53,871 bases of DNA, taken from assembly GCA_947599825.1 (NCBI GenBank), contig CANQFS010000006.1:1-53871 (forward strand), read 5' to 3'. Origin of the DNA: an uncultured Clostridia bacterium. GTDB lineage: Bacteria; Bacillota; Clostridia; TANB77; CAG-508. The notes beneath the pieces are model-generated. The model made no database searches and had not been told where the DNA came from. It saw only the letters and a program-made list of their open reading frames with translations. The translations under genes and the position numbers were made by a program. Shown one piece after another: positions 47,577 to 53,871 of this stretch (the stretch's first letter is position 1; every line of letters begins with the position of its first letter).

Positions 47577-47894
47577 ATGAATAAAGAATATATAATGATT
47601 ACTACTACATTCGACAATAAAGAAGAAGCCAACGCAATAATAGAAAGGCTGTTAGAAAAAAGATTAGTAAGTTGTTGCCAATTAAGTAATATAACAAGTT
47701 CATATCATTGGAAAGGGAACATAGAACATACAGAAGAATTCTTGTTGCAAATGAAATCTAAAAAGAGTTTATATAAAGAAATAGAAGAAGAAATATTAAA
47801 ATTACATAGTTACGAAACACCACAATTAATTGCTTATGATATAGTAGATGGTTATAAAAGCTATTTAGATTGGATTGAAAAGGAAACAAAGTAA
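47577..47894 (+). CDS. cutA: CutA1 divalent-ion tolerance protein
   Basis: A 105-residue PII-like trimeric protein. MITTTFDNKEEANAIIERLL, KRLVSCCQLSNITSSYHWKG and SYETPQLIAYDIVDGYKSYL+DW match the CutA1 family. It is linked to metal tolerance in E. coli, though its molecular role is unclear. It is 20 bases from the SDR gene and probably co-transcribed. The start follows aaaggagg. Confidence 0.92.
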   Translation: MNKEYIMITTTFDNKEEANAIIERLLEKRLVSCCQLSNITSSYHWKGNIEHTEEFLLQMKSKKSLYKEIEEEILKLHSYETPQLIAYDIVDGYKSYLDWIEKETK

Positions 47895-47913
47895 AAAAGG
47901 AGTAAAAGTATAT

Positions 47914-48657
47914 ATGAATTGTGATTTTAAAGATAAAGTAGCATTAGTAACTGGTGGAACATCAGGTATAGGAAAAGAAATAGCTAAACAATTACTTATA
48001 AATGGTGCAAATGTTATAATAAACTATGCTCATAATGAAGAAAACTATGAAATAACTAAAAAAGAATTTGAAGAATTCAAAAATAAAGTTTTATTTATAA
48101 AAGCAGATGTTTCTAATGAAAATGAAGTAATAAAAATGTTTGAGCAAATAGAAAAATTAGACTATTTAATTAATAATGCAGGAACTAATATAGATAGTTA
48201 CATAGAAACATTTGATATAGAAGATTTTAAAAAAGTATTGAATGTTAATTTAATAGGAAAAGTAATATGTACTAAATATGCTATTCCTTTATTAAAAAAT
48301 AGTAAAACACCTAGTATTGTTAATATTGCATCAAGATTAGGAACAAAACCTTGTATGGAGGCTAGTGCATATTGTTCTGCAGAAGCAGGAATTATAAATT
48401 TTACACAAGCAAGTGCATTAGAACTTTCAAAATATGGCATTAGAGTAAACACAGTCAGTCCTAGTTTAACAATAACACCATTAGCATTGTATGGTTGGAC
48501 AGAAAAAGAAATAGAAGAGCAAAAAGAAAATAATCCTATGAAAAGATTAGGAGAAACTATTGATATAGCAAATGCAGTGTTGTTTTTACTTTCTGATAAA
48601 GCTAGTTATATAAATGGAGAAAATCTTAATGTAAATGGTGGAGCATTATTAAAATAA
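47914..48657 (+). CDS. SDR-family oxidoreductase, FabG-like, catalytic Lys replaced by Glu
   Basis: A 247-residue Rossmann SDR starting at ATG 47914 with aaaggag upstream; the frame is open upstream through the end of cutA, but that part is not SDR-like. The NAD(P) loop VTGGTSGIGKEIAK, NNAGT and the serine in VNIASRLG are present. The Y-x-x-x-K pair is Y-C-S-A-E in ASAYCSAEAGIINF, so the usual lysine is glutamate. The C-terminal SDKASYINGENLNVNGG is intact. The substrate is unknown, and activity through the normal proton relay is doubtful. Confidence 0.88.
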   Translation: MNCDFKDKVALVTGGTSGIGKEIAKQLLINGANVIINYAHNEENYEITKKEFEEFKNKVLFIKADVSNENEVIKMFEQIEKLDYLINNAGTNIDSYIETFDIEDFKKVLNVNLIGKVICTKYAIPLLKNSKTPSIVNIASRLGTKPCMEASAYCSAEAGIINFTQASALELSKYGIRVNTVSPSLTITPLALYGWTEKEIEEQKENNPMKRLGETIDIANAVLFLLSDKASYINGENLNVNGGALLK

Positions 48658-48783
48658 AGTATTTTAAGTTTAAAGAAAGTATTATGCCAATATTGATAAA
48701 ATATTAGAACGATTATTATATTTTTTATATTATATAAATTTATTTGTGTTAGATAAATAATATATTTGTAGGAGGATTTTGTT

Positions 48784-49128
48784 GTGAAAATTATAAAAAA
48801 TAGTGAGGGAATTAAAGGAGCTAACAGTGATAAATGTAAAACTATAGAATATTCATTTGGAGATAAAGATATAGACTTAGGATTAGCTATTATTACAGGG
48901 AGATATCCAGAAAAGGGATTTTGTATTAACACGATTAGTAAAGAATTAATATATGTACTTGAAGGTTCAGGAAAATTATATTTTGAAGATAAAAGTATAG
49001 AATTTTCAAGAGGTGATAGTATTTTAATAGATAAAAATGAAAAATACTATTGGAAAACAGAATATTGCAAAGTATCTATGACTTGTACTCCAGCATGGTG
49101 TCAAGAACAACATAAGTTAATAGACTAA
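48784..49128 (+). CDS. Small cupin-domain protein
   Basis: A 114-residue protein with a GTG start behind ggagg. A single cupin barrel: GFCINTISKELIYVLEGSGK+LYF, then FSRGDSILIDKNEKYYW. The first metal-binding motif lacks the usual G-x-H-x-H histidines, so a metal-free binding role is possible. It may accompany the preceding SDR gene. Confidence 0.8.
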   Translation: MKIIKNSEGIKGANSDKCKTIEYSFGDKDIDLGLAIITGRYPEKGFCINTISKELIYVLEGSGKLYFEDKSIEFSRGDSILIDKNEKYYWKTEYCKVSMTCTPAWCQEQHKLID

Positions 49129-50160
49129 TAAATTAAGCTTACATAAGTTAAGAGTAGGAGAGAGGGGCAATTTTAAAAAATAGAAATTAAAAATATAAAT
49201 AAAATTTCAAAATTAAGGTTTTATCTCCTATAAGAATATTTCCAAAAAATTTTTTAGAGCAAAATTATAAAAATACAATTTATAATTTAAAATTAATATT
49301 TTTAAAATTTATTTTACGAACACCAAATTTTTAAAAACCAAACATTTGTTATAATCAAAATTTTTACAAATTAAAATGTAATTTTTCGAAATATTCAATA
49401 AAATTTTAAAATAAATTTCTATTTATAACTTTATAAAATAATTCCGTTTTATAACGCTTCAAAATCAATTTTAAGACATTTTTACATTTAACCAATAAAG
49501 TTATTTGAAATTTAATTTAAATATTTATAAATAATGACTTATATAATGTAAATTCACTAAAACATTGTAAAATCAATGGTTTTTGAAAAATGCTGAAAAA
49601 TAGCTAAAAAACGACGCACGAGAATAAATCGTTGTCAAAATCTTTGATTTTGCATCAACGAGATTATATGGCGAGAAATTCTTCAAAGAAACGGCTTACG
49701 AGAATCGATTTTAAGGCGTTTTTATAAAAAAGACATATAGTTTATTGTCTATAAATTTGAGCAAAATACTGAAATATAGGCATTTGCAGATTTTTAATAA
49801 AATTTTTAAAATAGAAATATAAAAAATTAAAATTTATAATATAAAAAATAAAATCATATATAAGATTAAGAAAAACTTATAATAAACTTAAAATAATGAA
49901 GCTCCAGAATCAAATATAAGACATTTTAATATTAAAGTAATATAACTTGTTGTCTAAGTATATAGATAGAATTCGCTAAAAGTGGCTAATAGCAAGGAAT
50001 AGATACAATTTAAGAATATATGGTTTTATTCCTACTCCTATTTGCACAAAACTTTGATTTTGTGCAATGTTATATTCGTAATAAAAAAAGAGAAATCTTA
50101 TACTTTCCCTATTGATATAAATCTTTATTCACTTAATAATATTTCACCTAAAAATACATA
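49129..50160. other. 1-kb AT-rich gap with degenerate repeats
   Basis: No credible ORF in any frame. Three related blocks can be seen near 49456, 49696 and 49900 (caattttaagacattttt and variants aatcgattttaaggcgtttt, aatcaaatataagacatttt). Each is followed by an AT-rich arm, with local hairpins such as aagacatatagtttattgtc+t and, at 50042-50069, ttgcacaaaa against ttttgtgcaa. It may be a decayed tandem element or an unknown RNA. No promoter was recognised. Confidence 0.45.
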
Positions 50161-50166
50161 GAAGTG

Positions 50167-50206
50167 AAAATACATAGAAGGTAGAAAATACATCTACCTT
50201 CTATAC
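50167..50206. terminator. Hairpin 3' of rho
   Basis: Atagaaggtag pairs exactly with ctaccttctat. A T run follows on the plus strand and A-rich DNA on the other, so it suits the convergent end of the rho operon. Confidence 0.7.
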
Positions 50207-50210
50207 TTTT

Positions 50211-51611
50211 TTAATCTTTAAACTTATACAAAAAACTATCAATTTTTTCAATAAACTCTGCATTGTTCTTTGTTTTTAGCATTTGACTTATTAATTGTTC
50301 AGTTACTTCTTCTAAAGGCAAACTAGACATTGCTTTTCTTAAAGCAAATACAGTTTCTAATTCTTTTGGAGTTAATAATTTTTCTTCCTTTCTTGTTCCA
50401 GATTTGTTAATATCAATTGCTGGGAAAATACGTTTTTCAGAAAGTGCTCTATTTAAGTGAACCTCCATGTTACCTGTTCCCTTGAATTCTTCAAAAATAA
50501 CGTCGTCCATTCTGCTACCTGTTTCAATTAAAGAAGTTGCTAAAATAGTAAGGCTTCCCCCATTTTCTATATTTCTTGCAGCACCAAAGAATTTTTTAGG
50601 TTTATGCAATGATGTTGGATCAATACCACCAGATAATGTTCTTCCAGAAGATGGAACTACTAAGTTATACGCTCTTGCAAGTCTTGTAATACTATCTAAT
50701 AAAATAACAACATCTTTTTTATGTTCTACTAATCTTTTTGCTCTTTCTAGTACCATTTCTGCTACTTTAACGTGATTTTCAGGTAATTCATCAAATGTAG
50801 AATAAATAACTTCGCCTTTAATAGAACGCTTCATATCGGTTACTTCTTCTGGACGTTCATCAATTAGCAAAACAATTAATTCGATTTCAGGATTATTGGT
50901 TGTAATACTATTTGCAATTTTCTTTAATAAAGTAGTTTTTCCTACTTTTGGTTGAGCAACAATTTGACCTCTTTGACCTTTTCCAATTGGAGAGATTAAA
51001 TCAATCATTCTCATAGCATATTCGTTAGAAGTAGTTTCTAAACGAAGTCTTTCATCTGGATAAATTGGTGTTAAATCATCAAATTTAACACGTTTATATG
51101 CTTTTTCTGGTGCTTCTCCATTTACTTCTCCAACAAATATTAAAGCTGGGAATTTTTCTCCTTCTTTTGGAAGTCTAGCAATTCCTTTTATTTTGTCTCC
51201 TTTATCTAAGCGGAATCTTCTAATTTGAACTGGTGAAATGTAAATATCTCTAGGTGTAGATAAATAGTTTGGACCTCTTAAGAAACCATAACCATCTGGC
51301 AAAATTTCTAAAATTCCTTCTACTATTCTATCATCTTCACTGGTTAATTTATAGCCATCTCCTGCTTCTAATGCTGGACCTTCAGGTGTAATTTCTTCAT
51401 GTATTAAAGGATAAAACCTTCTTGGTGCATTTGATTTTTCTTCTATTACTGAATCTTTTATTTCTGTAGTATCTTCCCTTTCTATTTTCTCTGTTTTAGA
51501 GTTTTCAAGAATTTCTAATAATTCTTCCTTTTTTAATTTTGATACATTTTTTACGCCTTGCTCTTTGGCCATTTGGCGCAATTCAACTAATGTTGCATCT
51601 TTTAAATTCAT
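50211..51611 (-). CDS. rho: Transcription termination factor Rho
   Basis: A 466-residue protein. The N-terminal Rho_N helical domain ([20 protein letters not shown]) is followed by a charged linker, the RNA-binding cold-shock-like domain ([20 protein letters not shown]) and the RecA-type ATPase with Walker [31 protein letters not shown] and the R loop. It unwinds RNA from transcribing polymerase. It lies last in the yabP-yabQ-divIC gene group, an unusual location. It contains no CGG. Confidence 0.96.
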   Translation of the reverse strand: MNLKDATLVELRQMAKEQGVKNVSKLKKEELLEILENSKTEKIEREDTTEIKDSVIEEKSNAPRRFYPLIHEEITPEGPALEAGDGYKLTSEDDRIVEGILEILPDGYGFLRGPNYLSTPRDIYISPVQIRRFRLDKGDKIKGIARLPKEGEKFPALIFVGEVNGEAPEKAYKRVKFDDLTPIYPDERLRLETTSNEYAMRMIDLISPIGKGQRGQIVAQPKVGKTTLLKKIANSITTNNPEIELIVLLIDERPEEVTDMKRSIKGEVIYSTFDELPENHVKVAEMVLERAKRLVEHKKDVVILLDSITRLARAYNLVVPSSGRTLSGGIDPTSLHKPKKFFGAARNIENGGSLTILATSLIETGSRMDDVIFEEFKGTGNMEVHLNRALSEKRIFPAIDINKSGTRKEEKLLTPKELETVFALRKAMSSLPLEEVTEQLISQMLKTKNNAEFIEKIDSFLYKFKD

Positions 51612-51780
51612 ATATAGCCCCCTATTTTTTATTATTAATTTTTTGGATTTCTTTATATTCTAGAAAAGTTATCATGTATAATGATGAACCTGAGAATGAA
51701 TTTCATTTGACAATATTATTATACTATATGTTTTTTTAAAAGTAAAGAAAAAAGAGGAATTTTGCTCCTCTTTTTTACCA

Positions 51781-52056
51781 TTATTTACCAATATCTATAT
51801 AAACCCTTTCGTTTGGCAAATACATTCCTAATTTTTCACGTGCAATTTTTTCTATATATTCTGGTGAATTTACATTTTCTTTCATTTCTAGTAAAGACTG
51901 CTTTGTTTCTTCAGCTTCTTCAATTTGCACATCATATTCTTTTACTTCTTTTTTATAACGATTTAATGTTTGTTGTTGTGAAATAAAAATACATAAAATA
52001 TAAATGCCAAGGCCAACAAGCATTAACTTCTTACATAATTTTTTTATTATTTTCAT
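51781..52056 (-). CDS. divIC: Septum formation initiator DivIC/FtsB
   Basis: A 91-residue bitopic membrane protein: a helix at about residues 10-28, a coiled coil (QQTLNRYKKEVKEYDVQIEE) and the FtsB/DivIC end YIEKIAREKLGMYLPNERVY. ATG at the complement of 52054-52056 is preferred over a GTG 12 bases upstream. It connects FtsL and the divisome. Its position after yabQ matches the yabP-yabQ-divIC order of Bacillus subtilis. Confidence 0.88.
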   Translation of the reverse strand: MKIIKKLCKKLMLVGLGIYILCIFISQQQTLNRYKKEVKEYDVQIEEAEETKQSLLEMKENVNSPEYIEKIAREKLGMYLPNERVYIDIGK

Positions 52057-52105
52057 AAGTATACTCACTTTTCTTGTTTTAATTTTCTTTAGCCTAAAAT
52101 ATATC

Positions 52106-52645
52106 CTATTTATATTTTTCTACATTTGTTTTCAAAATCCTTCCTTCCCTAGCATTTTTTTGCTTTTTCTTATGTGTTTTTTCTTTTTTTTCTGTTTTTC
52201 TACTAGGTTTTAATGTCATTTTTTTAATATTTATGACGAAAAAAGTAAAAGGTTTGCAGATTTTTCTTAATAAAAAACAAATGAATTTGGTTGGATAAAT
52301 TAATATATGGTATAAAATATTTTTTATAAATGTAATTATTGAAACATTGATTTTTATAAAATATTTACTAATTGTAAGCATATATAATATACTTCCTAAT
52401 AAAATTCCTACAATATGGTAAATTCGTATTTCTCCATTACTTATTTGAAAAAGCACAAATAATAAGAAAAATCCTGTTAAAATCCAAAATAGAATATCTT
52501 CTATATAAGTTACAATATCTGGCGTACGGAAAGATTTTCGCAAGATACGAAAAATGTCAAAAAGAATGCCTATTACGATACCACTTATTCCAAAAATAAA
52601 GAAGGAATATAATTGAAAAAGTATGGTATTTTCCAAAGTCTTCAC
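52106..52645 (-). CDS. yabQ: Spore cortex biosynthesis protein YabQ
   Basis: A 179-residue membrane protein. The first half has four to five hydrophobic helices, beginning LFQLYSFFIFGISGIVIGIL, and the second half is a basic tail (SRKTEKKEKTHKKKQ). The fold and the adjacent yabP identify YabQ, which is needed for spore cortex formation in the outer forespore membrane. Confidence 0.85.
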   Translation of the reverse strand: MKTLENTILFQLYSFFIFGISGIVIGILFDIFRILRKSFRTPDIVTYIEDILFWILTGFFLLFVLFQISNGEIRIYHIVGILLGSILYMLTISKYFIKINVSIITFIKNILYHILIYPTKFICFLLRKICKPFTFFVINIKKMTLKPSRKTEKKEKTHKKKQKNAREGRILKTNVEKYK

Positions 52646-52701
52646 CTACTCTTTTCTATTTGAAACTTTTATTTTAGAACTTGCATATTCTATTAAAAGT
52701 T

Positions 52702-52998
52702 TTATTTAAAAATTTTATTTAAGAATCCGCCTGCTTTTTTGTCTAAATCATTTTCACTGTATGCAAGATTATAGATTTCTCCTTCTACAATAACTTCGGA
52801 AGTGTCTATGCTTAATTTGTTAATTCTTAAATTTTCTCCTTTAATTGTAAGTAAACCTAATTCTGTTTCTACAATAACAACTTGGTCGTCAAAACTTAAT
52901 ACATCTAGCACTCCAGATATACTAAGTTTCTCTCTATTTTCTAAAATTAAATTTTGAATTACATTCGTATTTGTCATTTTTCTCTCTTCTAATGTCAT
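52702..52998 (-). CDS. yabP: Sporulation protein YabP
   Basis: A 98-residue YabP/YqfC-family protein. ATG at the complement of 52996-52998 follows ggagg; a longer in-frame start at 53082 reads through that site and is unlikely. The core is NREKLSISGVLDVLSFDDQV+VIVETELGLLTIKG and INKLSIDTSEVIVEGEIYNL. In Bacillus it acts with YabQ in the spore envelope under sigma-E. Confidence 0.9.
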   Translation of the reverse strand: MTLEERKMTNTNVIQNLILENREKLSISGVLDVLSFDDQVVIVETELGLLTIKGENLRINKLSIDTSEVIVEGEIYNLAYSENDLDKKAGGFLNKIFK

Positions 52999-53111
52999 TT
53001 TAGCAAATCCTCCTATTTTCTTTATATTTGTATAAATTATATATATTCCGGTCTTGTCTATTTTAGAACCATAATAGTACAAATTTCTAGAGTATAAGAA
53101 GAAAAAGAGCC

Positions 53112-53360
53112 TTACGACTCTTTTTCTTCTTTGGCTAATATGCTACGACACCGATCTTCGCAATGTTTTATAATTGCTACTTTCAAATTATTTTCATTAA
53201 AGCTAAAATCACTTAGATCTAAACATATAGAACTACATTGTAAATTTCTAGTAATAAGAACATTGGCTTTTCCAATTTTCTTACTCATACAGTAAATTTT
53301 AACATTAAATGAAACAGCATCTTGTGAAATAGCAATACATTCTGAATAAAAATCATACAT
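53112..53360 (-). CDS. Small hypothetical protein upstream of yabP
   Basis: An 82-residue protein behind aaagga, in the place where the S4-domain gene yabO (hslR-like) is usually found, though it is not S4-like. It has a mainly beta N-terminal half (ISQDAVSFNVKIYCMSKK) and a basic C-terminus. In-frame CGG at the complement of 53151-53153 lies near the end; a +1 shift there would end the protein after five codons, and in-frame reading adds 14. Both are possible. The function is unknown. Confidence 0.55.
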   Translation of the reverse strand: MYDFYSECIAISQDAVSFNVKIYCMSKKIGKANVLITRNLQCSSICLDLSDFSFNENNLKVAIIKHCEDRCRSILAKEEKES

Positions 53361-53457
53361 AGATTTTTCCTTTCTACTTACAATTGTAAGATTCGAAACA
53401 AGAACAATAAGTTACATTGCGTATTATATATTATTTAACATAAATTGTCAAATTTAT

Positions 53458-53512
53458 AGAAGGGGTGTCCCAAGCGTTCCAAAATGGAACGAAAAGGGGC
53501 GTCCCTCCTGTT
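53458..53512 (-). repeat. Dispersed GC-rich palindromic repeat, copy 2
   Basis: Reverse complement of the repeat at 9441-9495 with one or two changes (cgttccaaaatggaacg core retained). It lies just beyond the end of the Rpn-type gene. Confidence 0.75.
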
Positions 53513-53522
53513 CATAAATGTA

Positions 53523-53870
53523 TTATAATTTTTTTACCTCTTCTTTTGTTAATCCTGTTATTTCTGTTATCTCATAAATAGATAAATTTTTTTCTTTTAG
53601 TTTTTTTGCTATTTTTATTTCTGTTTCTTTCATTCCGTTCTTTTTTTCCGTTGTTCTATTCCGTTTTTCTAGACCTTCCTTCAAGCCATCTTCTCTTGCA
53701 TACCTTAGCCCGCTTTTCTCATCTCTTATTGCTTTTTCTCTTAACTCTGCTACTCTTTTTAATTCTTTATCTTTACTTATTTTTTCTAATTCATTCATTG
53801 CTTCTTTTATTTCTTCGTTCTCATTCATTATTTTTGATACCTCACTTTCGTTAGGATTATCTAAAAACAT
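53523..53870 (-). CDS. Rpn/PD-(D/E)XK nuclease-transposase family protein, C-terminal part
   Basis: The gene enters from beyond the right edge and ends at 53523. The visible part is the family C-terminus: NENEEIKEAMNELEKISKDK, a Gly/Glu-rich coiled segment and a helical tail IAKKLKEKNLSIYEITEITG ending LTKEEVKKL. Between GLEK and GMKETEI the sequence has three CGG codons at 13-base spacing. In the zero frame it reads RNRTTEKKN; with a +1 shift at each it reads GIEQGKKEG, which is the usual Gly-rich heptad of this family. The three shifts restore the original frame, so both readings are open. The nuclease core is outside the window. Confidence 0.75.
   Translation of the reverse strand: MFLDNPNESEVSKIMNENEEIKEAMNELEKISKDKELKRVAELREKAIRDEKSGLRYAREDGLKEGLEKRNRTTEKKNGMKETEIKIAKKLKEKNLSIYEITEITGLTKEEVKKL
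53635..53663 (-). other. Three consecutive CGG +1 sites (Rpn-type gene)
   Basis: Complements of 53661-53663, 53648-53650 and 53635-53637. Contexts are aaa CGG aat, caa CGG aaa and gaa CGG aat, all resuming on GGA. Spacing of 13 bases each, four codons plus one. Confidence 0.75.
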
Positions 53871-53871
53871 T

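Noticed and set aside
53112..53360. yabO/hslR S4-domain gene upstream of yabP
   Set aside because: The position fits, but the sequence lacks the S4 RNA-binding motif and is not recognisable as YabO.
705..53663. Assembly or sequencing error as explanation for the frame breaks
   Set aside because: All nine breaks are one extra base, always C before GG, and always exactly at a codon boundary before glycine. Errors would also hit GG in other phases, which was not seen. It cannot be fully excluded without raw reads.

Overview
The window looks like a chromosomal segment of an uncultured, low-GC, endospore-forming Bacillota (Clostridia). The DNA is strongly AT-rich, ribosome binding sites are of the aggagg type, TTG/GTG starts are common, and spore genes are present (dipicolinate synthase B, YabP, YabQ). 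A dockerin protein and a cohesin protein sit side by side, as in gut Clostridia. No genus is claimed.

Layout. 1-4700 is accessory: the tail of a surface protein, a HipA-like kinase inside inverted repeats, RhuM and a Fic gene with a stop. 4880-12700 is housekeeping: polA, a lytic transglycosylase, galE, an AIM24-family protein and glyS, separated by repeat-rich gaps. 12799-18272 holds cysE, three minus-strand accessory genes, a nested inverted-repeat element and uvrA. 19079-24900 holds a kinase, murD, a promoter-plus-terminator small RNA locus, a coat-like protein, a cluster of odd tRNA-like genes, a CBS protein and an AI-2E transporter. 24986-28728 is pta and two acetate kinases, giving acetyl-CoA to acetate with ATP. 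28931-35368 holds two glycosyltransferases, spoVFB, a LysM protein with an SOS-like promoter, DUF1919 and a tyrosine recombinase. 35584-42241 is a surface locus (LPXTG protein, transglutaminase/cohesin/dockerin protein, anchored cohesin protein). 42307-49128 is mixed metabolism, including ispG, cutA, an SDR and a cupin. 50211-53360 is rho, divIC, yabQ and yabP on the minus strand. A Rpn/PD-(D/E)XK protein runs off the right end.

The main observation is a repeated +1 frame change at CGG. Five genes (the surface protein, cysE, uvrA three times, spoVFB, and the Rpn-type gene three times) lose their conserved reading frame exactly at an in-frame CGG codon. Each time, the correct frame resumes if the C is skipped and the following GGA or GGT is read as glycine. 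In the long conserved genes CGG is otherwise absent as an arginine codon by eye, although CGT, CGC, CGA, AGA and AGG are used. Nine sites in phase with a glycine codon are hard to explain as random errors, so a programmed or tolerated +1 event at CGG is proposed. Six other in-frame CGG codons, all in small or accessory genes, read straight through and limit the claim. Near the middle of the window, two promoter-driven tRNA-like genes have grossly enlarged anticodon loops and a third lacks U33. A link to CGG decoding is possible but unproven.
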